From Corbicula japonica (Eukaryota > Mollusca > Bivalvia > Venerida > Cyrenidae): a stretch of 64,000 nucleotides of DNA. The stretch is from NCBI GenBank assembly GCA_038501625.1, contig JAZAYU010000038.1, positions 558,001 through 622,000 of the forward strand. The letters run 5' to 3'. The notes beneath the pieces were generated by a model. That model ran no database searches and was not told the DNA's origin. It was given only the letters and a program-made list of their open reading frames with translations. This document shows positions 1-10,133 of this stretch, in pieces. Position 1 is the first letter of the stretch. The number at the start of each line of letters is the position of its first letter. The translations under genes were made by a program, and so were the position numbers.

Positions 1-1080
1 ATGAAAAGTTCTATCAACTTTTATCTTCTTGTAGTTAAATATGACATAATTTTTAACTTTTTTATTTTAAAACTTTTCGGCCTCATGCCATCGTTATTTG
101 TTTTTTGTCACAAGAAGTGTAAATTATCGTCCAATTTAATACACATTCACACAATATTTACTTATACAATACAACACAAACAACACTTTCAATGAAACAT
201 ATTTTAAAAGCAAATTTCTAACTTTCGTGGCATATTAAGTTTTATTATGAGATGTTAAGTTGTTCGTTAAGTTATCTTCACTTTTAGTACTATTTAAAAC
301 TTGCTGAAAAAATTACTTCTCTGTCTAATATTAAATTTGCTTTCATGAAAATAATACTAAGCCATTTTTCAACTTTTAATTACTGCTTTATTCACCAAAA
401 TCGGTACGAAAGTTCGATACTCAATTACTTTGGATATTTGCATATACACTTTTTTATTGTAATGACTCGACTTTAAGCAATTGAATAATATTATATATTA
501 TGAAATACACCACCAACACTTAATTTACAACAGCGACTTTTGTGTTTTGTTATCAGAAACTCTTAAGTTAAAACGAAATTATCGTAGAGGTATTTTCCTC
601 AAAAATATCTTTAGAATATCAACCTTTTGATAAAGTACGTTTTATTGTGTAAATATAAATTGATAGCGCGACTATTTACCGTTTAATGTTTTTTGTTTAT
701 ATGTTCGGTATATGTCTTCTTTCTGTAATTAATGAAATTCAATAGAAAATATCCAATCAAATATTTACTAATATTTCTACGTTCTCGTTGTACGTGTTGT
801 ACACTACTATACTTGACCCATGTTCACGCCTTTACCAAACACTATTGACTACAATAATTATCAATAAAAAGGGAAGCAATTTACAGGTTAACAACAACAA
901 CAACAACGATTACAACAACAAAAATACAACAACATTTATTTTATTATTCCATTTACGATCAACAAAACGAATTGATATACACGGACATGTATTTGTTTAT
1001 TTTATCTACTCGCCTTTTCCTGTAAATTATAAAGATCAGTCCGATCTATGTGGATTTGGTTAACCTGTGATTTAGTACAC
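1..1080. other. Non-coding unit sequence
   Basis: AT-rich DNA shared with 26344-27560 and 51768-53030. It includes a short AAC-rich stretch at about 891-935, which is longer in unit 2 (about 27345-27378). The open frames at 1-195 and 788-1063 are not maintained in the other two units, so I see no gene here. Confidence 0.6.
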
Positions 1081-1652
1081 GTTTTAGCTTTCCAAAAAGC
1101 TAGTCGGTCATTAGCACAACCTTTTAACAAGACGACAGAAAAGTTTGAATTTTAAGCCAATTTTATTGGATGCCATACAAAAATATAAGTTTACTTCTAG
1201 ATATTTCCTCTTTCCTCTTTCGAATGAGATGTATTAACGCTGGTGATAAATCTCACCCAGTTTGCGAACAAGTTAATAATTTAAAAGTTAATAATAAACC
1301 GAAATGGAAAAGTTTCTCAAACAATATTTTTGTGCCAGAAAGTGTTAGAAAGCAACGATTATCAAGCTGAAAATATATATCAAAAGCTACAGAATATGTT
1401 TTAAAAAAAGTTGTTTCACAGGTGGGAGAGAAAAACGTGAACAGTCTGTATCTGTCAGGGACTCACAGGTATGATAAAATTGTTCTTTCTGATCTAGAAA
1501 TGTTGATATTCACTTTGTATGTCTCATGACTTCGAATAACAACCTAACGCATTGAATTAAAATTCTCAAATTCAAGTATGCACTACAGCGCCGTCTTTTT
1601 TGTTAAAAAGTTATGCTAATGACCGACTAGCTTTCTGGAAAGCAAAATTTTG
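1081..1652. mobile_element. Short inverted-repeat element (MITE-like)
   Basis: The stretch 1081-1120 (key run AGCTAGTCGGTCATTAGCA) recurs as its reverse complement at 1611-1652, with a few mismatches. This gives a roughly 570-bp element with about 40-bp terminal inverted repeats, absent from units 2 and 3. The 66-codon frame inside (1170-1370) shows no recognisable domain. Superfamily unknown. Confidence 0.6.
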
Positions 1653-2185
1653 TATTGTCTATTATTGACAGTCTTATGACCTGATTTGATACTACTGCAA
1701 AAGTATGTGTGTTCGCATGTTCTAAAGATTTTTTTTTTATTCAAAACCAAATTACAACTAAGTAAAGCTTAAACTTGTAATGTCTATTGTTTTCAGTTTC
1801 ATTACCCGATTTAAGATTTCTGCAAAACTGTGTGTTCTGGTGTTCCAAAGATAATTTTTACATTCAGAAACCTTACAAAACTTAAGCAACCAGTTGATTA
1901 GTGGCAAAATGCAAGATAACAGTTAAGCAAAATAATGAAGAAAGTACAGACGGATGTATACATATCGAGCTAGCTAAACCATGTAAAACATTCCCTGGGG
2001 TACCTCTGATCCACGAGTTCCACAAAATGCTGCACAAGTCCGTAGATTCATTGTCAGCAAAATAAGGAGCTTATCTCTGTTCAGTGTTCTCTGCACATTT
2101 TATTTGCTTTGGTTTAATAAATTCATAAGCTGTACATCTTTTGTTTATCATACACAATGTAGATTTACTAGACAAAAACCGTGTA
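1653..2185. other. Unit-1-specific sequence, nothing recognised
   Basis: Lies between two inverted-repeat elements and has no counterpart at this place in units 2 and 3. I see no gene or repeat signature in it. Confidence 0.4.
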
Positions 2186-3096
2186 CAGTCGGACCTCGGT
2201 AATTCGAACCTCGATAATTCGAACACCGTAGATATTTCGAACTCGTGTCTCTGTCCCGGCAAAACGCCTATATACCTTATATGCATTATCTCGTGATAAT
2301 TCGAACACCCGATATTTCGAACTTCGAACTCAAAGTCCAGTCCGTCCTTTCGGTTTTCTATTAATTTCACTCTCGATATTTCGAACACCTTTGAATAATA
2401 TCGCTCAAAATTATGGCATGTTAAAGTTTTCACACTTCAAGCGGATAACAATAGCGGCGCCATATGAATAGCACACGCTGTGAAACTGACACAATTCAAG
2501 CAACGCGATACCTGCTACAAACAAATAATATTAAATTATTTGATCTCTTTAAAATCTGATCAGAAATAAAGAAAAGAAAATTTTAAATAATTAAGACTTG
2601 CAAAATAAATTTGCAAACAAAAATTGAGCGAATATAACTTTGAATGTCAGGATAATAGTGAGCGTGAACTGAGCATGTTGTGCAAGATGCATAATGTTTT
2701 AATGAAAAAAAGACTTTGTAAGGCGGGCGGCCATTCATTCTAGCATGGCAAAGTTTGTAAATTAATCATCTGTGACGGGAAGATATGTGATTTATGATTT
2801 GTGCTATCATTCACTACCTATATTATTTATGACAAAATGTATTCGAGTTACGTTCATGTACATGTATAAAATTATGTAAACATGCATATATAGTTTTGAA
2901 ATTAAAATAAAAAACAAATATTTGGCTTGTCTTTTATTTTACATATAAAAGATAATGTAGATAAACAGGCATTAAAAAAAACATGAACAAAAAATATCCA
3001 CTTCCGCCGGTAGACGGACCTTCGATAATTCGAACACCCCGATAATTCGAACTTTTTTCCCAGTCCCGTCGAGTTCGAATTATCGAGGTTCGACTG
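2186..3096. mobile_element. Pogo/Tigger-like non-autonomous DNA transposon
   Basis: The left end CAGTCGGACCTCGGTAATTC, preceded by TA (2184-2185), is mirrored by the right end, which closes with CGAGGTTCGACTG followed by TA (3097-3098). Both subterminal regions repeat the GATAATTCGAAC motif. TA target duplication and CAGTCGRACCTCG ends are typical of pogo/Tigger elements. No transposase is visible. A minus-strand frame over 2071-2433 merely translates the terminal repeat. Confidence 0.75.
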
Positions 3097-3350
3097 TACA
3101 TGTATATGTTAATTGTTCGTTGTCGGAAATATCTTTATGAGTAATAAGCCTAGCTGATAAGAAGCTGGGGAGAGGATTTCAGAATAGGTACAGACTCCAA
3201 ATGTGACGTCGTTCAACAGCCAATACGAGGCCTCTACGTTTTTATAGATAACGACTGAGTAGGAGTCTATCCATAAATAACGACTGAGTAAGAGTCTAAT
3301 TATCTATTCCGTCTGGAATGTGATCTTTGCTTTACATCACTGATAACCGG

Positions 3351-3669
3351 TGTTCAGGTTTGAAAGCTCATGTTTGGTCCATTATAATATGTCGGTCACA
3401 ATCAGTTAGGCTTTAACAATGTCGGTAAAGTAAATATACTGAAAGGATAAAGAAACGCAGGGTAACATTTGTTCCGATATATTAAGAACGCGTTCTCCAA
3501 ATAAAGTGAAACTTTGTGTATTGAGTTATTAGGTCATGATACACCTTAACATGTGTCGAAAGTGAATAAAACTTGTCTCCACTGCCTCAGTGTAAACCGT
3601 CGTGAAGCATGAGCTTTCGAACCTGCCTATCCAATTGTTACCCTGCGTTTCTTTATCCTTTCAGTATAT
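3351..3669. mobile_element. Nested foldback MITE
   Basis: About 36 bases at 3435-3470 (key run AAAGAAACGCAGGGTAACA) recur inverted at 3631-3669. A second pair, GGTTTGAAAGCTCATG at 3357-3372 and its complement around 3605-3622, is also inverted. The right end lies about 15 bp from the Ty3 LTR. Absent from unit 2 at the corresponding site. Confidence 0.65.
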
Positions 3670-3951
3670 ATCGAATTGATAATATTGTTAGGCTGTAACA
3701 CTATCCTAAATGTAAGCATCCAATACATGTTCAAAATAATCGAATGTTCGTTATTTACAACGTAGGTTTTTAAATTAATTCATTAGACTGTTACCTTAGC
3801 TTCATTCCTGTTAACATTATTAATCCTTAGCAACTTAATAGAACTAGAAATTCATCAATATTTCGTCTGCATCTTGGTTCTTTTTATAACGTCCGCCATT
3901 TTGTATGTTACAAGCATGTAGCACGATTCCGCGAAATCCTACTTTCGCTTT

Positions 3952-3980
3952 TGACGTCATCAGTGTTATTACTATAAATA
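3952..3980 (+). promoter_or_regulatory. LTR core promoter: CRE plus TATA box
   Basis: TGACGTCA, the full palindromic CREB/ATF site, lies at 3952-3959, followed 13 bp later by TATAAATA (3973-3980). A CAACTCAGTTT stretch about 27 bp downstream could be the initiator. The same arrangement is intact in the 3' LTR (12584-12591 and 12605-12612). A second TATATAAA at 3993-4000 is an alternative TATA. Confidence 0.6.
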
Positions 3981-4078
3981 GGCCGAATTTTGTATATAAA
4001 CAACTCAGTTTGGAAATAGATCTCGATCAGAAAAGTTAGAAACCTGTTCAAGAAAAGATTTGAAGAGAAAAGATAAAA

Positions 4079-4099
4079 ATGTCGAATGAAAAGATGCAG
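4079..4099 (+). CDS. ORF3 leader exon inside the LTR
   Basis: ATG at 4079 opens seven codons (MSNEKMQ) ending CAG, followed at once by a donor, CAG|GTACTG (GT at 4100-4101). Joined to the acceptor TTTTTTAG at 10126-10133, the frame runs with no phase loss into the zinc-finger frame of ORF3. The 3' LTR copy has one substitution in codon 2 (TCG to TCA, both Ser). The spliced transcript is my inference from the donor, acceptor and phase; no RNA evidence is available. Confidence 0.55.
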
Positions 4100-4174
4100 G
4101 TACTGATTTTTGAAATAAACTATATTATTGTCTGTTTTGTATAGCCTGTTTCAAGGAATTTATTGGATTCTAAA

Positions 4175-4180
4175 AATAAA
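4175..4180 (+). terminator. LTR polyadenylation signal
   Basis: AATAAA downstream of the inferred start site in the LTR, so that in the 3' LTR (same motif near 12806) it would direct 3' end formation. An AATAAA-like motif also lies near 4112. Confidence 0.4.
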
Positions 4181-4243
4181 TGACCTGGACTTATAATAGA
4201 ACTTCTTATACTATTATTATGAACCCTTCCCGTCCTAACAAAA

Positions 4244-4261
4244 TGGTGTCAGAACTGATGA
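4244..4261 (+). other. Primer-binding site
   Basis: TGGTGTCAGAACTG starts three bases after the 5' LTR. TGG complements the universal CCA tail, and TGGTGTCAGAA fits the acceptor end of animal leucine tRNAs (TTCTGACA-CCA), from general knowledge. The exact host tRNA is inference. Confidence 0.75.
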
Positions 4262-4584
4262 TAATAGTAAAGAATTGATATTGATATAGATATTTTATAT
4301 AGATTTACATTTTTATTAAGAGACATATTTTTTTATACAATTTTTAGTGTGAAAATTCAAGGAGAGCCTTGTTTAGCAGGGATTAAGAATTTTCACATAA
4401 TAGATTTAATTAAGCAAGACAGAGATATTGTTTAATACAATTTATTGAAATAGTGTAAACAATTAATTTCAAAAAGTTGTTCTGTCTCCAAGATCCAAGT
4501 ACTTTATCTAGACTCTATCTGAAAATAGAAAAGTGAATGGGTAATTGCTAATTGTTAATAGATCTACATATAGAAACCTGAAAT

Positions 4585-5913
4585 ATGGAAGACCATAGTT
4601 ATTCAAATATGGAAAATAGAAATTCTGATAATATTAGCAATGATTTTATGGTACCTGATAGTTTGCCTGTAGATTGTACATTATCTACTATTTCCAAAGA
4701 AATGAGTTCTTTATCAAGTACTTTGAAAAATTTTCATGATAAGATGCAACAAAGAATGGACTCTTTTGAGTCAGACATACATAATATCCGTTCCCGAATT
4801 TCAGAGATTAGAAATCCAGATCCAGAAGTTGTTTTTAACTTTAGGGGAAATGATTATAGGGGTCAACTCAGTGACAATCATACACAAAATTTGCCAAGAC
4901 AGAATTCTTCCTGGCCAAATATGATAACAAACAGTAATGTTAACACAAATCAAAATGTGACTGATGACTTCCACACACATTCATCTTTTAATTTAAAGAT
5001 GAAGCCACAAGCATATGATGGAACAACAGACATAAGTGAGTATTTAACTCAATTCAATCTAATTGCAGAAATAAATAATTGGCATTACACTGCTAAGTCA
5101 CTGTACTTAGCCAGTAGTTTGTCAGGAAATGCTAGGTCACTGTTAAGTGAACTGACTGAAACACAGAAAAGAGATTTCTCAAGCTTAGTAGATTTACTTA
5201 AAGCTAGATTTGGAACTAAGAACAAAGCTGATATATTTAGGTCTCAATTAAAATCTCTTTCAAGGAAGAAAGATCAGTCCATGTCAGAATTAGCTCAACA
5301 GGTCAAAAAGCTTACAAGACAGGCATATCCAGATGCCAATTCAGAGTTGATAGAAATTTTAGCCTTAGACTGTTTCATTGATAGTCTAGATGATGCTGAC
5401 ATTCGCTTGCGACTTAGAGAATGCTGTCCAAAATCGATAGCAGAGGCAGAGACAATAGCTGTCCGTCTTGAAACACATAAACTGGCTGACAAACAAAGAT
5501 TTCAACCAGTACATGCATTTACGCAGAAAAACAACAACCATTCAAAACCAACATTTACATTGGAAAATGTTATGGAAAAGATTGAGTCTCTTACACAAAA
5601 AGTAGAAAAGTTAGATTCAATACAGAATAATCAGACTCAGAGAACAGGATACAAGAACACAAATGGTCATAAAGGACAGAATAATAGGTCAAATGACAGA
5701 AACAGAGATCACAATAACAAATCTCATAATTACAACAACAACAGCAATAACAGCTACAACAGAAATCATGACACAAACAATCAACACAGGGCAAATCAAG
5801 GAAGAACTGATCATAAAAATCAACATCAAAACAATTCACAACAAAATAATAGGGCGTCGGGAAACGACAACAGGTCAAGTTGGGGGACCACAACCAGACC
5901 AAGCCACAATTAA
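4585..5913 (+). CDS. gag: Ty3/gypsy gag
   Basis: 442 aa structural protein that forms the particle and packages element RNA. An N-terminal region (about 25-65) is polar with a short helix. The Retrotrans_gag capsid-like core spans about residues 135-300, opening with PQAYDG and containing runs such as LYLASSLSGNARSLL and LLKARFG. A short coil lies around 325-345. The C-terminal ~90 residues are almost only Asn, His, Gln, Arg, Ser and Asp. No CCHC zinc knuckle is present, although many Ty3 gags have one at this place; the basic N-rich tail may bind RNA instead. The ATG at 4585 follows a 344-bp leader. The last 60 bases overlap the pol frame and hold a slippery heptamer. Confidence 0.92.
   Translation: MEDHSYSNMENRNSDNISNDFMVPDSLPVDCTLSTISKEMSSLSSTLKNFHDKMQQRMDSFESDIHNIRSRISEIRNPDPEVVFNFRGNDYRGQLSDNHTQNLPRQNSSWPNMITNSNVNTNQNVTDDFHTHSSFNLKMKPQAYDGTTDISEYLTQFNLIAEINNWHYTAKSLYLASSLSGNARSLLSELTETQKRDFSSLVDLLKARFGTKNKADIFRSQLKSLSRKKDQSMSELAQQVKKLTRQAYPDANSELIEILALDCFIDSLDDADIRLRLRECCPKSIAEAETIAVRLETHKLADKQRFQPVHAFTQKNNNHSKPTFTLENVMEKIESLTQKVEKLDSIQNNQTQRTGYKNTNGHKGQNNRSNDRNRDHNNKSHNYNNNSNNSYNRNHDTNNQHRANQGRTDHKNQHQNNSQQNNRASGNDNRSSWGTTTRPSHN
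5859..5865 (+). promoter_or_regulatory. -1 ribosomal frameshift site GGGAAAC
   Basis: GGGAAAC lies in exactly the gag register needed (G|GGA|AAC), within the short window where both frames are open (pol frame opens at 5853 after a TAG; gag stops at 5911). Slipping back one base enters the pol frame at 5865. The heptamer fits X XXY YYZ. Just downstream, GGTC (5873-5876) can pair with GACC (5886-5889), and loop bases TTGG (5880-5883) with CCAA (5899-5902), suggesting a small pseudoknot; this fold is untested. Confidence 0.75.
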
Positions 5914-8900
5914 GGTCCGACACAGTTCAACTCAATAGTCTTGGGACTGAGAATGGATATTTTTGTGATGTTTTGATTAATGGAAATTTAGTTTCATGCT
6001 TATGTGATTCTGGTGCTAATGTTTCAATTGTAAACAATAAAATAATGGAAAATTGGTTGAATGATACAAAACCTGAGATATTTCCGGTTTCAACATTGCT
6101 TTGTACTGTTACAGGGGAAAGTAAGCCATTTCTGGGTAAAGCCGTTATGGATATTAATTTAGGGGGTCACACATTTAAGCATGAAATGCTGATATCTGAC
6201 ATAGTACAAGATGGTATTTTAGGTATAGATTTTATGAGGGCCAACAAATGTGATTTAATTATAAGTAAAAATTACATGTCTGTAAGGGGAGACAAAATTC
6301 CATGTTATATAAAAAACAGTACTGTATTTAACTGTTGTAGAGTGGCTATATTAGAAACTGTTGTAATTGATCCAAACACTGAAGTGGTGGTACCAGCTAA
6401 AATGCTAGACCACATTGACAAAGATAAGTGCTGTGTGGTAGAAGGTTATAATGATTTTGTTGAAAAGACTGGTTTAATGGTTGCAAAGGTACTTGTAAAT
6501 CCTAGCTCGGGTAAGGTTCCTGTCCGAATAGCCAACTTTACTGAGAAACCCATTACATTATTTAAAGATACCACAACCGCAAAATTAGAATCGGTAACTG
6601 TGGTAGATAAGAAAAATGTTTGTTCTACAACAGTGAATAGTACCACAGGAATTCAAAATAACCAAAAGTTGCCAGACCATTTGTCTGATATGTTCTATAA
6701 ATCAGCAGAAAATTTAGATCCTGATCAAACTGAGGTATTAAGAAACTTTTTAATAAAACATCAAAATGTTTTCAGTAGGGATTCTAATGACATTGGTCAT
6801 TCTTCATTGGTTAAACACAACATTGATACAGGCAATGCTAAACCTGTTAAAAAATATCCATACAGAATTCCTTTAGCTAAAAGAAAATTGGTGGAACAGG
6901 AAATTGTTAAAATGGAAAATGATGGTATCATTGAAAAATGTCAACAGAGCCCATGGAATTCACCAGTGGTTACTGTCATAAAACCTGATGGTTCTCTTAG
7001 GTTTTGTTGTGATTATAGAGGTTTAAATGAAGTGACTGTTAAAGATTCACAGCCTTTACCAAGGATTGATGACAGCCTTGAGGCGTTATCTGGTTCAAAA
7101 TGGTGGTCATGCCTAGATATGAAGTCTGGTTATTGGCAAGTTGATATTGATGAAAAAGATCGTTCAAAAACTGCTTTCTCAATTCCGGGTGGCCAGCAAT
7201 GGCAATGGAAACGATTAGCCTTTGGACTTTGTAATGCTCCAGCAACATTCACCCGCTTAATGCAAATGGTTTTCAATGGAATGTTGTGGAATACTGTAAT
7301 TATTTACTTAGATGACATAATCTGTCATTCTCAAACTTTCTCGCAACAACTGGAAAATTTAGAGTTAGTTTTCAAACGACTAGAAGGTGCTAACCTAAAA
7401 CTAAACCCTAAAAAGTGTGTTCTTTTTCAAAAAGAAGTAACCTTTCTTGGTCATGTTATCAATGAGAATGGTGTAGGTACTGATCCTAAGAAAGTTCAGT
7501 CTATTCATGACTGGCCAACCCCTAGAAATGCTAAAGAAGCCAGAAGTTTCATCTCCTTGGCTAGTTATTACAGAAACTATGTTTATCAGTTTGCAACTAT
7601 TGCTAACCCAATCCATGAATTAGCAGAAAATGGTAGAAAATTCATTTGGTTAACAGAATGTGAAAATGCTTTTCAAACAATAAAACAGGCTTTGACAAAA
7701 TCTCCCATTTTAGCCTTTCCAACAGAAGATGATCAGTTTATTATTGATACTGATGCCTCATTAGTTGGTCAAGGTGCAGTCTTATCACAAAAAGTTGATG
7801 GTAAGGAAAAAGTAATTGGGTATTACAGTAAATGCTTCACAAAAACTGAACGCAGGTATTGCGTAACCAGACGTGAATTGTTAGCAATAGTAAATGCTCT
7901 CAAACACTTCCATCACTATATTTATGGTAGACATGTAATCATAAGAAGTGATCATTCTAGTCTAAAGTGGCTGTTAAATTTAAAAAATGTAGAAGGTCAG
8001 TTAGCAAGATGGTTAACTTTTCTTAGTGCATATGATTTCACTATTGAACATAGAGCAGGTCGCTTACACTCCAATGCAGATGCACTTTCTAGGCGTCCTT
8101 GTATTGATGATAATTGCAAATACTGTGAAAGAGTGGAAACCAAAGTTCAAGTATCATGTATACAAACACTTAAGCCAGCAAATGTTGAAAATTCCACATC
8201 TAAGGGGAGTAACTCTGTGTCTCCTAATACAGAGTATTCTTACATGTTTATCTCCCTTGCATTTATCTTCATGACACAGTTATTTGGTGTACATTTGACA
8301 GTGTTTACTGGAATGATACTGTTAATTGTAGGACAAAATGTTGAGTACTTTGTCAAAATGTGTTCTGATTTCATTTTAGGCATACAATCAGTATTGTTGT
8401 CAATAGATATTGGTGAAAGAAAGAATTATGTTATAACGGGGGTCAACATGCTGACAGCATTTGGCCATAGCATATTCAATGTGTTACTTTCACTTATTGC
8501 AAATCACTCAGACAAAGACATAAAAATTTCTCAAAATAATACATTAAAAGTAGAGAGTTCTTGTCAAACAGAATATAAAGATAATGTTATGATAAGTTCT
8601 ATTAATGTACAAAGTTCTAATATACAAAGTACTAGCCATGACACAAGTGTAAATCTTGACAGAGGGAATGTTGAGGAATTTAACATATCAGAGTTACAAG
8701 ATAAAGATGATACTTTGAAAATGATAAAAGACATGATTTTAAATGGAGTAAAACCCACTTGGCAAGAAATATCTAAAGAAAGTCCTGAATTGAAATATTA
8801 TTGGGCACGGTTAGACTCCATGGTACTACAAAACAATATCTTATACAGGAAATGGGTGGAAAGTGATTCAGACACTTCGTTCAAATTATTACTTGTTATC

Positions 8901-9998
8901 CCAAAGTCAAAAAGGGAATTTGTTTTACAACAATTACACAACAGTAAGAGTGCGGGACATTTAGGTATTAAGAAAACCCTTCAGAAAGTAAGAGATAGAT
9001 ATTACTGGTACGCATTGCGAAGTAATGTTGAAAATTGGTGCAAAACTTGTGACATTTGTAACAGTAGGAAAGGGACCCTTAGAAAACCTAAGGCCCCTCT
9101 TCAAACTTATAGTGTAGGTGCTCCGAATGAGAGAATAGCTATCGATTTCATGGGTCCTTTTGTAAAGACTGAAAAGGGAAATAGATATTTAATGGTTGTA
9201 GGAGATCTTTTCAGTAAATGGACTGAATGCTATTGTATTGAAAATCTTGAAGCGACAACTGTTGCACAAGTTTTAGTAAATAAATATATTAGTCGGTGGG
9301 GATGTCCATTAATTTGCCATACTGATCAAGGAAAAACTTTTGAGTCAAAGTTATTTCTAGAAATGTGTACTCTTTTAGGCATTGAAAAGACACGTTCGTC
9401 AAGTTTTCACCCTCAAGGAAATGGTTTCATTGAAAAACAAAATTCAACAATAATAAATATGTTGTCACCTTTTGTATCCGCAAATCAGGATTGGGACGAA
9501 CATGTTGATCTAGTTTTGATGGCCTACAGGTCCTCAGTTCAAGCTTCTACAGGATTTACACCTTCTATGTTACACATTGGTCGTGAAATTAGGTTACCAA
9601 TTGACATGATATTTGGTAGTCCTGAAATTGATGAAGATAATGATCAGTCAACATCTAAGTATGTGATAAATTTAGAAAGAACCCTAAATAATGTTTACAA
9701 TATTGCTAGGAAAAATATGAACATTGCAAAAAATGTTATGAAAACAAACTATGATGTAAAGATAAAATACAACATTTATAAAGAAAATGATGCTGTTTGG
9801 TATTATAACCCAATAAGAAAGAGAGGTCTTAGTCCTAAATTTCAGAGACCATGGGTTGGTCCATGTAAAGTGATAAATAAAGTAAATGATGTGTTATACA
9901 GAATAAAGCTTAGCCACCATGGAAAACCAAAAATTGTACATCACAATAAGATTAAACCTTACAGAGGAAATGCTAAGCCAGATTGGTTTAATGAGTAA
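5865..9998 (+). CDS. pol: Ty3/gypsy pol polyprotein
   Basis: Read after a -1 slip from gag; there is no early ATG in this frame, and a TTG lies at 5880. Residues are counted from 5880. The aspartic protease has the catalytic DSG at 43-45. The RT core spans about 330-530, with the catalytic YLDD at 476-479. RNase H spans about 615-735 (IDTDAS at 622-627). A hydrophobic insert of about 90 residues (788-876) follows. The integrase has an N-terminal zinc module (HLG around 1028; CDIC near 1057) and the catalytic triad D1089, D1149 and E1185, with 35 residues between the last two. A GPY/F-like module (RPWVGPCKV) ends the chain; no chromodomain is seen. Intact and 1378 codons long from the slip. 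The membrane-like insert is not normal for the family. Confidence 0.95.
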   Translation, partial: RQQVKLGDHNQTKPQLRSDTVQLNSLGTENGYFCDVLINGNLVSCLCDSGANVSIVNNKIMENWLNDTKPEIFPVSTLLCTVTGESKPFLGKAVMDINLGGHTFKHEMLISDIVQDGILGIDFMRANKCDLIISKNYMSVRGDKIPCYIKNSTVFNCCRVAILETVVIDPNTEVVVPAKMLDHIDKDKCCVVEGYNDFVEKTGLMVAKVLVNPSSGKVPVRIANFTEKPITLFKDTTTAKLESVTVVDKKNVCSTTVNSTTGIQNNQKLPDHLSDMFYKSAENLDPDQTEVLRNFLIKHQNVFSRDSNDIGHSSLVKHNIDTGNAKPVKKYPYRIPLAKRKLVEQEIVKMENDGIIEKCQQSPWNSPVVTVIKPDGSLRFCCDYRGLNEVTVKDSQPLPRIDDSLEALSGSKWWSCLDMKSGYWQVDIDEKDRSKTAFSIPGGQQWQWKRLAFGLCNAPATFTRLMQMVFNGMLWNTVIIYLDDIICHSQTFSQQLENLELVFKRLEGANLKLNPKKCVLFQKEVTFLGHVINENGVGTDPKKVQSIHDWPTPRNAKEARSFISLASYYRNYVYQFATIANPIHELAENGRKFIWLTECENAFQTIKQALTKSPILAFPTEDDQFIIDTDASLVGQGAVLSQKVDGKEKVIGYYSKCFTKTERRYCVTRRELLAIVNALKHFHHYIYGRHVIIRSDHSSLKWLLNLKNVEGQLARWLTFLSAYDFTIEHRAGRLHSNADALSRRPCIDDNCKYCERVETKVQVSCIQTLKPANVENSTSKGSNSVSPNTEYSYMFISLAFIFMTQLFGVHLTVFTGMILLIVGQNVEYFVKMCSDFILGIQSVLLSIDIGERKNYVITGVNMLTAFGHSIFNVLLSLIANHSDKDIKISQNNTLKVESSCQTEYKDNVMISSINVQSSNIQSTSHDTSVNLDRGNVEEFNISELQDKDDTLKMIKDMILNGVKPTWQEISKESPELKYYWARLDSMVLQNNILYRKWVESDSDTSFKLLLVIPKSKREFVLQQLHNSKSAGHLGIKKTLQKVRDRYYWYALRSNVENWCKTCDICNSRKGTLRKPKAPLQTYSVGAPNERIAIDFMGPFVKTEKGNRYLMVVGDLFSKWTECYCIENLEATTVAQVLVNKYISRWGCPLICHTDQGKTFESKLFLEMCTLLGIEKTRSSSFHPQGNGFIEKQNSTIINMLSPFVSANQDWDEHVDLVLMAYRSSVQASTGFTPSMLHIGREIRLPIDMIFGSPEIDEDNDQSTSKYVINLERTLNNVYNIARKNMNIAKNVMKTNYDVKIKYNIYKENDAVWYYNPIRKRGLSPKFQRPWVGPCKVINKVNDVLYRIKLSHHGKPKIVHHNKIKPYRGNAKPDWFNE

Positions 9999-10133
9999 AT
10001 ATTAAACAATAGGTTTATGGAATTGTTTATTTTTTTGTGTTTGTTTTTTTTTTGCTGTCAAAAAAAAAAAAAAATAGGAAAGATAATGCTTACCAAAGTA
10101 TTTAAATCAAGGTTGGTTTTCTTCATTTTTTAG

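Larger units (their letters stand above)
3686..4240 (+). repeat. 5' LTR
   Basis: Begins TGTTAGG and ends CCTAACA, a short inverted TGTTAG/CTAACA end pair. It contains a CRE palindrome (3952-3959), a TATA box (3973-3980), a short ATG-led exon (4079-4099) with a splice donor, and an AATAAA at 4175-4180. From the TATA position I infer transcription starts near 4003, which puts the ATG-led exon and donor in the transcribed part. Confidence 0.95.

Noticed and set aside
2071..2433. 120-codon minus-strand frame
   Set aside because: Runs across the end of the Tigger-like element and encodes its terminal repeats; no transposase motif.
5880..5882. TTG as an independent start for pol
   Set aside because: A correctly phased slippery heptamer lies just upstream in the overlap, which fits gag-pol fusion better.
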